A stretch of 64,000 nucleotides of DNA, from contig NZ_SNZH01000011.1 of NCBI RefSeq assembly GCF_004363655.1, forward strand, positions 109,648-173,647. Reading direction: 5' to 3'. The position numbers were made by a program, and so were the translations under genes. The stretch is from Tahibacter aquaticus (GTDB taxonomy: Bacteria; Pseudomonadota; Gammaproteobacteria; Xanthomonadales; Rhodanobacteraceae). The notes under the pieces were generated by a model. It had not been told where the DNA came from. It saw only the letters and a program-made list of their open reading frames with translations, and did no database searches. This document shows positions 43,393 through 52,992 of this stretch, piece after piece (the first letter of the stretch is position 1; each line of letters begins with the position of its first letter).

Positions 43393-43944
43393 ATGGCGGA
43401 AAGTTTCCATGCAACGACCATCGTGTCGGTGCGGCGCAATGGCAAGGTAGTCATCGGCGGCGACGGCCAGGTCACCCTGGGCAATACCGTGGTGAAGTCC
43501 AACGCGCGCAAATTGCGCCGCCTCGGCCGTGGCGATGTGATCGCCGGTTTCGCCGGCGCCACCGCCGACGCCTTCACCCTGTTCGAACTGTTCGAAGACA
43601 AGCTCTCCAAGCACGGCAACCAGCTGGTGCGCGCCGCAGTGGAACTGGCCAAGGAATGGCGCACCGACCGCCGCCTCGGCCGGCTGGAAGCCATGCTCGC
43701 GGTGGCGGACAAAGATGCCTCCCTGCTGATTTCCGGCAACGGCGACGTGCTCGAACCCGAGCACGGCCTGATCGCCATCGGTTCCGGCGGACCGTTCGCC
43801 CAGGCTGCGGCCAAGGCGCTACTGGACAACACCGAACTCGATGCACGCAGCATCGTCGAGCGCTCGCTCAAGATCGCCGGCGACATCTGCATCTATACCA
43901 ATCATTCCATCGTCATCGAAGAACTCGACGGCGGCACGGCCTGA
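43393..43944 (+). CDS. hslV: ATP-dependent protease subunit HslV
   Basis: A 183-residue proteolytic subunit of the HslUV protease. The catalytic N-terminal Thr of the mature protein is in [71 protein letters not shown] and [16 protein letters not shown] are all conserved. HslV forms two stacked hexamers that degrade unfolded proteins delivered by HslU. hslU follows after 43 bases. Confidence 0.97.
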   Translation: MAESFHATTIVSVRRNGKVVIGGDGQVTLGNTVVKSNARKLRRLGRGDVIAGFAGATADAFTLFELFEDKLSKHGNQLVRAAVELAKEWRTDRRLGRLEAMLAVADKDASLLISGNGDVLEPEHGLIAIGSGGPFAQAAAKALLDNTELDARSIVERSLKIAGDICIYTNHSIVIEELDGGTA

Positions 43945-43987
43945 GCCGCGCCCTGCGCGCGCCGCCCCTCTTTCCGAAAAGCCCATC

Positions 43988-45319
43988 ATGTCCGAATTGA
44001 CTCCGCGCGAAATCGTCAACGAACTCGACCGCCACATCGTGGGCCAGCACGCCGCCAAGCGCGCCGTCGCGATTGCCCTGCGCAACCGCTGGCGGCGCAT
44101 GCAGCTCGACCCGGCCCTGCGCGACGAGGTCACACCCAAGAACATTCTCATGATCGGCCCCACCGGCGTGGGCAAGACCGAAATCGCACGCCGCCTGGCC
44201 GGCCTGGCCAATGCACCGTTCATCAAGGTGGAAGCAACCAAGTTCACCGAGGTGGGCTATGTCGGCAAGGATGTCGAATCCATCGTGCGCGACCTGGCCG
44301 ACATGGCCTTCAAGATGACACGCGAACAGGCCAAGAACCGCATCCGGACCACCGCCGAAGACCGCGCCGAAGAACGCATCCTCGATGCCTTGCTGCCGCG
44401 CCGCACCACCGGCTGGGAACAGCAGCAGCCGGCCCAGGCCAGCGATACCGACACGCGGCAGAAACTGCGCAAGCAGCTGCGCGAAGGCAAGCTCGACGAA
44501 CGCGAGATCGACCTGGAAACCAGCATGAACCTCGGCGTCGAGATTGCCGCGCCGCCAGGCATGGAAGAAATGAGCCAGCAGCTGCGCGGCATGTTCCAGT
44601 CGCTGGCCGGCGCGCGCACGCAGCAGCGCAAGATGAGCATCAAGGCCGCGCGGCCGGTGTTGCTGGAAGAAGAAGCCGGCAAGCTGCTCAACGACGAGGA
44701 ACTCAAGGCCGAGGCGCTGCGCAACTGCGAGCAGAACGGCATCGTGTTCATCGACGAAATCGACAAGGTCGCCCAGCGCGGCGAGTGGCACGGCGCCGGC
44801 GTCAGCCGCGAAGGCGTGCAGCGCGACCTGCTGCCGCTGGTCGAAGGTTCTACCGTCTCGACCAAGTACGGCGTGATCAAGACCGACCATATCCTGTTCA
44901 TCGCCTCCGGCGCGTTCTCGCTGGCCAAGCCGTCCGACCTGATTCCCGAACTGCAGGGCCGCTTCCCTATCCGCGTCGAACTCGGCGCGCTGACCAGCGA
45001 AGACTTCGAACGCATCCTGCGCGAACCGCACAACGCGTTGACCAAGCAATACACCGCGTTGCTCGCCACCGAAGGCGTGACCCTGGAATTCGCACCCGAC
45101 GGCATTGCCCGCCTTGCCGCCATCGCCTTCCAGGTCAACGAACGCACCGAGAACATCGGCGCCCGCCGCCTGCATACGGTGCTGGAGCGCCTGCTCGACA
45201 ACATCTCCTACGAAGCGCCGGACAAGAGCGGCAGCCACTATCTGGTCGATGCCGCCTATGTCGACGCGCACCTGGGCGAACTGGTCAAGGACGAAGACCA
45301 CTCGCGCTACATTTTGTAA
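43988..45319 (+). CDS. hslU: ATP-dependent protease ATPase subunit HslU
   Basis: A 443-residue AAA+ unfoldase. The N-terminus is [37 protein letters not shown]. Walker A is GPTGVGKTE, the pore motif is [14 protein letters not shown] and Walker B is [12 protein letters not shown]. The I-domain (about residues 110-240) is normal, and the C-terminus ends HSRYIL, the tail that docks into HslV. It is the second gene of the heat-shock hslVU operon. The palindromic repeat array begins 20 bases after the stop. Confidence 0.97.
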   Translation: MSELTPREIVNELDRHIVGQHAAKRAVAIALRNRWRRMQLDPALRDEVTPKNILMIGPTGVGKTEIARRLAGLANAPFIKVEATKFTEVGYVGKDVESIVRDLADMAFKMTREQAKNRIRTTAEDRAEERILDALLPRRTTGWEQQQPAQASDTDTRQKLRKQLREGKLDEREIDLETSMNLGVEIAAPPGMEEMSQQLRGMFQSLAGARTQQRKMSIKAARPVLLEEEAGKLLNDEELKAEALRNCEQNGIVFIDEIDKVAQRGEWHGAGVSREGVQRDLLPLVEGSTVSTKYGVIKTDHILFIASGAFSLAKPSDLIPELQGRFPIRVELGALTSEDFERILREPHNALTKQYTALLATEGVTLEFAPDGIARLAAIAFQVNERTENIGARRLHTVLERLLDNISYEAPDKSGSHYLVDAAYVDAHLGELVKDEDHSRYIL

Positions 45320-45339
45320 ATTGCCGAAGCGGCGCTGCG

Positions 45340-45986
45340 CTTTGGCGGGGCGCCGATGATCGCAGCGCAATGCGCCGCGGCATCGTGCGCTGGAAGCCGG
45401 CTGAACCACCTCGCGGTGCAATTCGCGTACGCTCATCGCACCCTACGAAGGCAAAGTCCGCTTTGGTAGGGCGCCGATGAGCGCAGCGAACTGCGCCGCA
45501 GCGTCATGCGCTGGAAGCTGGCTGAACCACCTCGCGGTGCAATTCGCGTTCGCTCATCGCACCCTACGAAGGCAAAGTCTGCTTTGGTAGGGCGCCGATG
45601 AGCGCAGCGAATTGCGCCGCAGCGTCATGTGCTGGAAGCCGGCTGAACCACCTCGCGGTGCAATTCGCGTTCGCTCATCGCACCCTACGAAGGCAAAGTC
45701 CGCTTTGGTAGGGCGCCGATGAGCGCAGCGAATTGCGCCGCAGCGTCATGCGCTGGAAGCTGGCTGAACCACCTCGCGGTGCAATTCGCGTTCGCTCATC
45801 GCACCCTACGAAGGCAAAGTCTGCTTTGGTAGGGCGCCGATGAGCGCAGCGAATTGCGCCGCAGCGTCATGTGCTGGAGGCTGGCTGAACCACCTCGCGG
45901 TGCAATTCGCGTTCGCTCATCGCACCCTACGAAGGCAAAGTCTGCTTTGGTAGGGCGCCGATGAGCGCAGCGAATTGCGCCGCAGG
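45340..45986. repeat. 121-bp palindromic tandem repeat array
   Basis: Five complete units and a final half unit in exact 121-bp register, starting at 45340, 45461, 45582, 45703, 45824 and 45945. Each unit holds two inverted 32-34-base halves: TAGGGCGCCGATGAGCGCAG... and its near reverse complement ...CGCTCATCGCACCCTA, about 35 bases apart, joined to the next unit by CGAAGGCAAAGT[CT][CT]GCTTTGG. The outermost units are the most diverged, and inner copies differ by only a few bases, as expected of recent tandem expansion. It fills the gap between hslU and hrpB and carries no gene. It could act as terminator or protein-binding site. Confidence 0.93.
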
Positions 45987-46014
45987 ACGCTGCAACGGCG
46001 ACCGTCGCAACCGC

Positions 46015-48525
46015 CTAAGTACCGCGCGGCTTCGCCCGCGCCGTCGCGGTGGCGGTCCAGGGATCGTCCGGCCAGGGATGGCGCGGATAGCGCCCCTTCA
46101 TCTCTTTTTTTACTTCTGGATAAGTTCGCTCCCAGAAGCCCTTCAGATCCTGCGTCACCTGGATAGGCCGCTGCGCCGGCGACAGCAGATGCAAGGTCAG
46201 CGGCACGCGCCCCTGGGCGATGCGCGGCGTATCGGCCAGGCCGAACAATTCCTGCAGTTTCACCGCCAATACCGGCGGCTGCCCGGCGACGTATTCGATG
46301 CGCCGTTCGTTGCCGCTGGGCACGCGTATCGTCACCGGCGCCTGCGCGTCCAGCGCGCGGCGCTGCTCGAAATCCAGCATCGCACTGAGCGCCTGCGACA
46401 ACTCATCCGCGCGCAGCGCATCCAGCCGCGACTTGCCCTGCAGATACGGCGCCAGCCACTCGTCCAGGCGCAACAGCAAGGCCTCGTCGGATACATCGGG
46501 CAGGCCGATCTCCGGACACCACTCGCGCAACGCCTGCACGCGGCCGCGCAATTCCCGCGCGTTGTCGCTCCAGGGCAATAGCTCCAGTCCGCCTTCCCGC
46601 ACTGCCGACAGCAGCGCCGGCACCGCATCCGCCGACGTCACCGCCACCTGGCGGCGCGCGATCAGCAACGCGGCAAAACGCCGCTCTTCGAACGCCTCGA
46701 CCGCACGCTTGGCTTGATTCCAGCGCACGACGCGATGGTTGCCGAAGCGTTCGGGAAAATCGCGTTCGAGCAGATCCGCATCGAACGGTGCGGCGGAAAG
46801 AATCAGGCTGTCCTTGTCTTCCGCGCGCAGATCCAGCGCAATCAGCCAGGGCTCGCCGTAGAGCGCGGTGTTTTCGTGCAGGCGCGCGCCGCGGCCGTTG
46901 GACAAGGCATAGCGGCGCGGATTGGCCGCGTCCTGCCTGGCCACGCGGTCGGGAAACGCATGCAGCAGCAGATCGCCGATCGCATGCGCATCGCCGGCCT
47001 CGCGCGCCGCTGCCGCGCTGCGCAGCCGCCGGCGCCAGCCGGAACTCGCCTGCTCCAGGCCCGACAGCGCGCCGATGTCGGCCTCGCGCGCAGCACGCGC
47101 ACCGTCGCGGCGCCAGGCTTGCAAGGCCGCAATACGCTGACGGAAATCGTCGCTGCGCCCCGCCTCGCCACGCAGCGGACTGCGCGCCTCGACCGCCGCG
47201 AGCAGATCGGCCACCAGCGCCTGATGCTTGGACGGCGCGCGCAAGGCCGCGGCAGCCAGGCGCGGCGTGGCGCCCAGCTCCAGCATCTTGCGCCCCAGCG
47301 CCGTGATGCGCCGGTTCGCATCCAGCGCACCGAGCAGCACCAGCAGTTCGCGTGCCTGCGCCAGATTGCCCGCGGGCGGCACATCCAGCCAGGGCAAGGC
47401 ATCAGCGCCCCAGGCCGCCAGCTCCAGTGCAAGACTGGACAATTCCACCTGTTCCAGTTCCGGCCGGCGCGACGGTTCCAGGCGCTGGCTCTGCGGCCAC
47501 AGGCGATAGGCACGGCCGGCGGCGACACGGCCGGCGCGGCCGGCACGCTGGTCGGCCGAGGCCTGCGAAATCGCCACCGTCTGCAGTTTGGTAAAGCCCG
47601 AATTCGGATCGAAGCGCGGCTCGCGCGCCTGGCCCAGGTCGATCACGGCGCGGATACCCGGCAAGGTCACCGACGATTCCGCCACATTCGTCGCCAATAC
47701 GATGCGCCGCGTACCTGCCGCTGCGGGCGCCAGTGCCGCACGCTGTTCCTGCAATGGCAATTCGCCGTGCAGGGCCAGCAGCTGCAATCCCGACCAATTG
47801 TCCACAATGCTACTCAGCAGCCCACGTGCCTTGTCGATCTCGCGCTTGCCTGGCAGGAATACCAGAATGTCGCCGTCGGTTTCCGCCAGCGCCTGCTCGG
47901 CCACGCGGCGCAGCTGCAGCAGCACATCCTCGTTGCCGCGCGCGGCTGGATAACTCACTTCGACCGGAAAACTGCGCCCCGCACTGGTCAGCCGCGGCGC
48001 ATCCAGCCAGCGCGCTATGCGTTCGCCGTCCAGCGTGGCCGACATCACCAGCAGGCGCAGATCCGGCCGCAAGGTGCTTTGCACATCCAGCGCCAGCGCA
48101 GCACCAAGGTCGCCCTGCAGATGCCGCTCGTGGAATTCGTCGAACAGAATCGCGCCGACGGCGCTCAATTCCGGATCGCCCTGCAACAGCCGCGTCAATA
48201 TCCCTTCCGTGACGACTTCGATGCGCGTCGCCGCCGACACCTTGGCCTCGAAACGGATGCGATAGCCGACCGTAGTGCCAACCTCTTCGCCCAGCTGCCG
48301 CGACATGAACTCCGCCGCCGCGCGCGCCGCGATGCGGCGCGGCTCCAACAGCAGGATCTTGCGGCCCTGCAGCCAGGGCTGATCCAGCAAGGCCAGCGGC
48401 ACCTGCGTAGTCTTGCCGGCACCGGGCGGGGCTTCGAGCACAGCGCGGCTGCCCGCAGCCAGGGTGGCGAGCAGGGAGGGGAGGATTTCGTGGATGGGGA
48501 AGTCGACAGGCGAAGGCGTGCTCAC
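46015..48525 (-). CDS. hrpB: ATP-dependent helicase HrpB
   Basis: An 836-residue DEAH/RHA helicase. Motif I is APPGAGKTTQVPLALL, Ia LEPRRIAARAAAEF, II DEFHERHL (DEFH in place of DEAH, as usual in HrpB), III SATLDG, V LATNVAESSVTLPGI and VI QRAGRAGRVAAGRAYRLW. The HrpB-specific C-terminal domain is present (ending with TYPEVKKEMKGRYPRHPWPDDP). Its role in the cell is not well defined. The stop lies 28 bases from the repeat array. Confidence 0.95.
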   Translation of the reverse strand: MSTPSPVDFPIHEILPSLLATLAAGSRAVLEAPPGAGKTTQVPLALLDQPWLQGRKILLLEPRRIAARAAAEFMSRQLGEEVGTTVGYRIRFEAKVSAATRIEVVTEGILTRLLQGDPELSAVGAILFDEFHERHLQGDLGAALALDVQSTLRPDLRLLVMSATLDGERIARWLDAPRLTSAGRSFPVEVSYPAARGNEDVLLQLRRVAEQALAETDGDILVFLPGKREIDKARGLLSSIVDNWSGLQLLALHGELPLQEQRAALAPAAAGTRRIVLATNVAESSVTLPGIRAVIDLGQAREPRFDPNSGFTKLQTVAISQASADQRAGRAGRVAAGRAYRLWPQSQRLEPSRRPELEQVELSSLALELAAWGADALPWLDVPPAGNLAQARELLVLLGALDANRRITALGRKMLELGATPRLAAAALRAPSKHQALVADLLAAVEARSPLRGEAGRSDDFRQRIAALQAWRRDGARAAREADIGALSGLEQASSGWRRRLRSAAAAREAGDAHAIGDLLLHAFPDRVARQDAANPRRYALSNGRGARLHENTALYGEPWLIALDLRAEDKDSLILSAAPFDADLLERDFPERFGNHRVVRWNQAKRAVEAFEERRFAALLIARRQVAVTSADAVPALLSAVREGGLELLPWSDNARELRGRVQALREWCPEIGLPDVSDEALLLRLDEWLAPYLQGKSRLDALRADELSQALSAMLDFEQRRALDAQAPVTIRVPSGNERRIEYVAGQPPVLAVKLQELFGLADTPRIAQGRVPLTLHLLSPAQRPIQVTQDLKGFWERTYPEVKKEMKGRYPRHPWPDDPWTATATARAKPRGT

Positions 48526-48607
48526 GGGCCCAGCCTACCCCAGCACTTGCAACGCTGGCAAAGCGCGGCAGGCCCACATAGCCCGCACTACCGATACCTT
48601 GTCTCGA

Positions 48608-49009
48608 TCATGGCCGAACAGGCTCGTCAACCCAGACGACCGTGATTCCGTCGATGGCCTGGTGCGCTTCATCCAGGACCGCACACAGCAACAGCCCTCC
48701 ATCCACGGAACGCATTTGCCGGCGGCCTCGCACCTCGATCATGGCTGGCAAGCCAATCCCGCCGACCAGGCAGTCCCACAACGCATCGGCATTGCGGCCG
48801 TAGTAGCCAGGCAATTGCAGCGAACTCGCCAGCAGGTCGTGGGTGCCTTCAATAGTTGCCGCAGCAGAAAAGCCACCCGAGAAGTTGTACAGAAGTTCAC
48901 TACGCCGCTCGCCGGGTTTTCCCGCAAAAGAAAAGGCTGCTCGAAGGCCAATGCCGTCAGATAATCCCTGAACCGGCGAATAGAAGTAGAAGGGGGGCAT
49001 GTTCGGCAT
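48608..49009 (-). CDS. Barstar-family (RNase inhibitor-like) protein
   Basis: A 134-residue protein whose second half has the barstar signature: GTHDLLASSLQLPGYYGRNADALWDCLVGG, then PAMIEVRGRR and LLLCAVLDEAHQAIDGITVVW. Barstar binds and blocks secreted ribonucleases. The first about 45 residues (MPNMPPFYFYSPVQGLSD) are less typical. No barnase-like ribonuclease gene is found beside it, so it is either an orphan immunity protein or a regulator of another RNase. The start is uncertain: the frame stays open for 50 more codons upstream, but these look unconserved. Confidence 0.78.
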   Translation of the reverse strand: MPNMPPFYFYSPVQGLSDGIGLRAAFSFAGKPGERRSELLYNFSGGFSAAATIEGTHDLLASSLQLPGYYGRNADALWDCLVGGIGLPAMIEVRGRRQMRSVDGGLLLCAVLDEAHQAIDGITVVWVDEPVRP

Positions 49010-49382
49010 GCTCTTTTGCTTTGTATCTGCTCCAGAAAACGCTGAATCCAGCGTTGCAGCATGTGCCATGCAGAAGCACGTGGACAGCTGGGGCAGTTGA
49101 ACGACGTCCGCTGGATCGAGCAGGCTCTGTCCGCCAGGAGCAAGGCCAGCATTCGACAACGCGAGTTACCGGCTCAGCATGCGGTGTGGCTGTTGATCGG
49201 CTTTCAGTGTATCGGCAGTTTCCAATGTGGCAGACGATGCAGCAACTCCCGCCGAGTCTGGATACCCAGAGCGTGCCGGCGTCGAGCGCCAGCGTGCTGG
49301 CCCGCCAATGTCTGGGCAGGGAACCGCTGGAGCCATTGTTCCCGCGCGCGAGACCAAAAACCGCGCACTCGGTTTCCCAACG
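49010..49382. other. Gene-free interval upstream of the barstar-like gene
   Basis: About 370 bases without a credible gene on either strand. Open frames exist but lack Shine-Dalgarno sequences and recognisable protein content. It holds the likely leftward promoter of the barstar-like gene and no clear repeat. Confidence 0.5.
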
Positions 49383-49427
49383 AAAAATGCCAGTCAGCGT
49401 CAGCTGACTGGCATTGCCCAGCTGGGC
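49383..49427 (-). terminator. Strong leftward terminator of the secreted protein gene
   Basis: AATGCCAGTCAGC (49386-49398) and GCTGACTGGCATT (49403-49415), 13 perfect pairs with a four-base loop, running into TTTTT on the minus strand. A second palindrome GCCCAGCTGGGC (49416-49427) lies just upstream of it on that strand. Confidence 0.9.
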
Positions 49428-49454
49428 GGCTTTTCGTAGCAGATGGCGTGGCGA

Positions 49455-50660
49455 TTATTCGCAGGTAAGTCCGTTCGTATCGACCGTACGCGTCCACACC
49501 TTTTCGCCGGTACCACGCGGCACACCATTGGTATTATGGGTGCTGTTGTAGCGGAACTTCATTTCGTAGCAATTGTTAAAGGTAAACTCCACCGTTCCCC
49601 AGGTATTGGTCTGTGCGCTCGCACCGAAATTGCCGGCGAAACCACCACCGGAATTGAAGATTGTCGGCACGGAAATCCTGCCCCGCGTACCGCGGTCGAC
49701 CGCTGTCGAACCGAACAACCAGAACGGCACGCCATTGCTGTCATAAGTGAACCAGGCAAAAGTAAATAGCAACTTGTTATCTGGTATTTCGAAGGTCTGT
49801 ACGAGCATGCCTTCGCCGGAATGCGCTTCGTCGAACCAGTTGCCGGTGAGATAACCCGAGATCGGCAGGCCGCGGAAGGCATCGGGGAAGGTGGCCTCGG
49901 TCGGGTTGTAGGCCGGGATAGTCAGTGACAAGCCGTTATCGCCGGCAAAGAAATTCAGCAGGGTCAACGTGAACTGATTGTTGAAATCCCAGCGTGCCGT
50001 GTCGCTGCTGGTGGTAGGGAAATTTTCCAGCACGAAAGTGCCACTGTAGTACAGCGGTTCGTCGGCGAAAATCGTCGAGACGAATGTGTTGGGCTCGTCC
50101 GTCACGCGCACCAGCAGCCTGGGCGCGCTGTTGCCCTGGGTAATGCGTGCACCGGGGAACAACGGATAGCGGGCGGTATTGCCTTCCATATTGGCATCGC
50201 GGTCGAGCGCAATGACAGTGGCTGAATCGTAAAACTGGCCGCTGCTGCTGCAGGGAATACGCCATACGCGCAGCGTCACGTACTCGGTTCCGTACTGGCC
50301 CAACGAATTGGGCGGATACTGCGCCAGCAGCACGCGGGACGAATAGACCGGCGTCGGATCGTTCGCGGCCGGCAGGCCCGGCATCGGATAGTGCAGGCAG
50401 CTGGGCGCATAGACGCGATAATTGTTCGCATACGGTGTCGAGGCTTTAGGCCCCGCGCCCGCGGAAACCCGCTCCGCCCGCTTGGCCGCATCGGCGCGAA
50501 GCAGATTGCGCACAGCAGTGTTCTCCTCCGCGACGGCAGTCGCTCGCGCTTGCGCAGCAGGACTGACCGCCTCTGCTTGCGCCGCGACAACCGCGCCACC
50601 GGAAAACGCCGATCCAACCAGCAACAGGCTGCCAGCCGCCCAGGCTTTTAACGTACGCAT
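49455..50660 (-). CDS. Secreted protein of unknown function
   Basis: A 401-residue protein with a signal peptide (MRTLKAWAAGSLLLVGSAFSGGAVVAAQA). An Ala-rich spacer and a beta-rich middle follow (YRVYAPSCLHYPMPGLPAANDPTPVYSSRVLL, ending near residue 260). The C-terminal about 130 residues form a domain common in secreted proteins of this order: SGYLTGNWFDEAHSGEGMLVQTF, LLFTFAWFTYDSNGVPFWLFGS and WGTVEFTFNNCYEMKFRYNS. Two Cys near the C-terminus could form a disulfide. No catalytic motif. It is a single unit closed by a strong terminator. Confidence 0.82.
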   Translation of the reverse strand: MRTLKAWAAGSLLLVGSAFSGGAVVAAQAEAVSPAAQARATAVAEENTAVRNLLRADAAKRAERVSAGAGPKASTPYANNYRVYAPSCLHYPMPGLPAANDPTPVYSSRVLLAQYPPNSLGQYGTEYVTLRVWRIPCSSSGQFYDSATVIALDRDANMEGNTARYPLFPGARITQGNSAPRLLVRVTDEPNTFVSTIFADEPLYYSGTFVLENFPTTSSDTARWDFNNQFTLTLLNFFAGDNGLSLTIPAYNPTEATFPDAFRGLPISGYLTGNWFDEAHSGEGMLVQTFEIPDNKLLFTFAWFTYDSNGVPFWLFGSTAVDRGTRGRISVPTIFNSGGGFAGNFGASAQTNTWGTVEFTFNNCYEMKFRYNSTHNTNGVPRGTGEKVWTRTVDTNGLTCE

Positions 50661-50841
50661 AACAATTTCTCCCTAAACGAAAATGTGCGAGCCGCAAACG
50701 TCCTTGAGAGTGTTTTGCAGCAGATGAATTACCTGTGAACTTTTACCTGGTTTTTCCGGTCGCGCCAGCCCAAAACTGCACCGTGGGTGAGGCCCGCGGA
50801 CGCATCCTGCGATAATGCCGGTCTTTGCCCCGGCGATTCCC

Positions 50842-51624
50842 ATGCACCTGATCGATATCGGCGCCAACCTCACTCACTCCTCGTTTCAGCACGACATCGG
50901 GCAGGTTCTGCAACGCGCCCGCGCCCAGGGTGTAGACCAGCTCGTGATCACCGGCGCCAGCCGCGAAGGCAGTCCGCAGGCGCTGGAACTGGCACGGCGT
51001 CATCCGGGCCTGTATGCCACTGCCGGAGTGCATCCGCACCATGCGACGGAATACGACGGCGAGACCGACGCGCTACTGCGCGAACTCGTCGCAGCGCCGG
51101 AAGTGCGCGCGGTCGGCGAGACCGGGCTGGACTATCACCGCGACCTTTCTCCGCGCGCCACGCAGCAGTTCGCCTTCGAACAGCAGCTGCAGATTGCGCT
51201 GGACTGCGGCAAGCCGCTGTTCCTGCACCAGCGCGATGCGCACGACGACTTCATGTCCATCCTCAAGCCCGTGCGCGACAAGCTCGCGGCCGTGGTGGTG
51301 CATTGCTTCACGGGTACGCGCGCGGAGCTGTTCGACTATCTCGATATCGACTGCCATATCGGCATCACCGGCTGGATCTGCGACGAGCGCCGCGGCACGC
51401 ATTTGCGCGAGATCGTCGGCAATATCCCGGCCAATCGGCTAATGATCGAAACCGACAGCCCCTACCTGCTGCCGCGCAACGTCAAGCCCATGCCCAGCCA
51501 CCGGCGCAACGAGCCGATGTATCTGGCGCATATCTGCGAGGAAGTGGCACGCGACCGGCGCGAGGACACGGCCGTGACCGCGGCCGCCACGACGGCGACG
51601 GCAAAGGCGTTCTTCGGTATCTGA
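50842..51624 (+). CDS. tatD: TatD-family metal-dependent DNase
   Basis: A 260-residue TIM-barrel hydrolase, the same length as E. coli TatD. Metal-site residues are in ATAGVHPHHA, VGETGLDYHRD, LFLHQRDAHDDF, VVVHCFTGT and LMIETDSPYLLPRN. The start MHLIDIGANLTHSSFQHD is chosen as the conserved TatD N-terminus; a start nine codons earlier is possible. TatD proteins are 3'-5' exonucleases on DNA and RNA in quality control and repair. Downstream, a 282-bp gap separates it from the MotA-like gene. Confidence 0.93.
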   Translation: MHLIDIGANLTHSSFQHDIGQVLQRARAQGVDQLVITGASREGSPQALELARRHPGLYATAGVHPHHATEYDGETDALLRELVAAPEVRAVGETGLDYHRDLSPRATQQFAFEQQLQIALDCGKPLFLHQRDAHDDFMSILKPVRDKLAAVVVHCFTGTRAELFDYLDIDCHIGITGWICDERRGTHLREIVGNIPANRLMIETDSPYLLPRNVKPMPSHRRNEPMYLAHICEEVARDRREDTAVTAAATTATAKAFFGI

Positions 51625-51906
51625 GCGGGCCGGCGCCGGCGCGCCGCGCCCGGTCGCAACCGGACCAATCTGGCCGGCAGCTGAGCGCAGGAACCAAGCC
51701 GGACGCAACCTGTCAGAGCCCTCTGGCATCCTACGGGAGACCTGGGCAGATCCGGCACCAACGCTGCTCTGGCCGGCAGCATTCCCCACAGCCCGCCAGT
51801 CCTGCAATGCGAAGGTCTGGCTGTCTCTGCTCAACAGAGATTGCGTGGCAACAGACACGTTTCGGTTCTTTCACTGGTTCCCAGGGCAGTCCCCGCGAGA
51901 CATTCC

Positions 51907-52983
51907 ATGACACGACCTACCCGCAGCCTGATCTGGATCGCCGGCTTCCTCGCCGCCGTGTTTGCGCTGGCCGCCCTGATCGCGCCGCGCCTGTACCAGG
52001 CCTTCATGGCCAACCCCTTCTTCAATTGCGTGATCCTGCTGGTGCTGCTCGCCGGCATCGCGGTGAACCTGCGCCAGGTGCTGGCGCTGAACCGCGACAT
52101 CGACTGGATCGAACACTTCCGCCGTGCCAATCCCGAACGACCCGTGCCGGGCCAGCCGCGGCTGCTGGCGCCGATGGCGCGCATGCTGTCCGGGCGCGAC
52201 CGCAACAAGCTGGCGCTGAGCCCCAGCTCCATGCGCACCGTGCTCGACGGCGTCTATCTGCGGCTGGAGGAAGCACGCGACCTGTCGCGCTATCTGATCG
52301 GCCTGGCCATCTTCCTCGGCCTGCTCGGTACGTTCTGGGGCCTGCTCGCGACGATACGTTCAGTCGCCGACATCATCGGCTCGCTCGGCGTCGGCACCGA
52401 TTCGGTAGCCATGTTCGGCGCCTTGAAGGACCAGCTACGCGAGCCGCTGGCCGGCATGGCGACCAGCTTCTCCACTTCGCTGTTTGGCCTGGCCAGCTCG
52501 CTCGTGCTGGGCTTTCTCGACCTGCAGGCAGGCCACGCGCAAAATCGCTTTTACAACGAAATGGAAGAGTGGCTTTCCGGCGTGACCAAGCTGTCTTCCT
52601 CCAGCGGCATCGGCGGCGACGGCGACAGCTCGGTGCCGGCCTATGTACAGGCACTGCTGGAACAGACCGCCGACGGCCTGGAGCGCATGCAGCGCGCCAT
52701 CGTCGAGAACGAACGCGAACGCCGCGGCGCCAGCGAGCAGCTGGGCGAACTCAATGCCCAGCTCGGCCGCCTGACCGAATTCCTCAGCCGCGACGCGCGC
52801 GAACGCCATGCCGCCGCCGAGGTGCAGGAAGAACTGCGCACGGCGCTGAAATCCATCGCCAGCCACAACGCGCCCAGCAGCACGCTGTCGGACGAGCTGC
52901 GCAGCGAGTTCCGCCTGCTGTCGCGCACCATCGCCGCGGCCATGGACAACCAGCGTCGCGCCGGCAACGACCGCGGCCACTAA
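51907..52983 (+). CDS. MotA/TolQ/ExbB-like membrane protein
   Basis: A 358-residue inner-membrane protein. Two N-terminal membrane segments (LIWIAGFLAAVFALAALIAP and FFNCVILLVLLAGIAV) are followed by a cytoplasmic stretch. A MotA/ExbB proton-channel pair comes next (RYLIGLAIFLGLLGTFWGLLATIRSV, then MATSFSTSLFGLASSLVLGFLDL). A C-terminal about 140-residue coiled coil contains QTADGLERMQRAIVENERERRGASEQLGELNAQLGRLTEFL. It is the stator partner of the MotB-like gene nine bases downstream. It is not flagellar by context. Similar pairs power envelope machines, including the Zorya defence system, but no Zorya effector is here. Confidence 0.85.
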   Translation: MTRPTRSLIWIAGFLAAVFALAALIAPRLYQAFMANPFFNCVILLVLLAGIAVNLRQVLALNRDIDWIEHFRRANPERPVPGQPRLLAPMARMLSGRDRNKLALSPSSMRTVLDGVYLRLEEARDLSRYLIGLAIFLGLLGTFWGLLATIRSVADIIGSLGVGTDSVAMFGALKDQLREPLAGMATSFSTSLFGLASSLVLGFLDLQAGHAQNRFYNEMEEWLSGVTKLSSSSGIGGDGDSSVPAYVQALLEQTADGLERMQRAIVENERERRGASEQLGELNAQLGRLTEFLSRDARERHAAAEVQEELRTALKSIASHNAPSSTLSDELRSEFRLLSRTIAAAMDNQRRAGNDRGH

Positions 52984-52992
52984 GGGCAGACC

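Noticed and set aside
45340..45986. CRISPR array
   Set aside because: The units are contiguous near-identical 121-mers with internal palindromes; there are no short repeats with unique spacers and no cas genes.
45961..46581. 206-residue open frame on the plus strand
   Set aside because: It starts inside the repeat array and continues antisense to hrpB; a GC-skew artefact.
49204..49497. 97-residue open frame upstream of the barstar-like gene, as a possible RNase partner
   Set aside because: No barnase motifs, no ribosome-binding site, and it overlaps the strong terminator of the secreted-protein gene.
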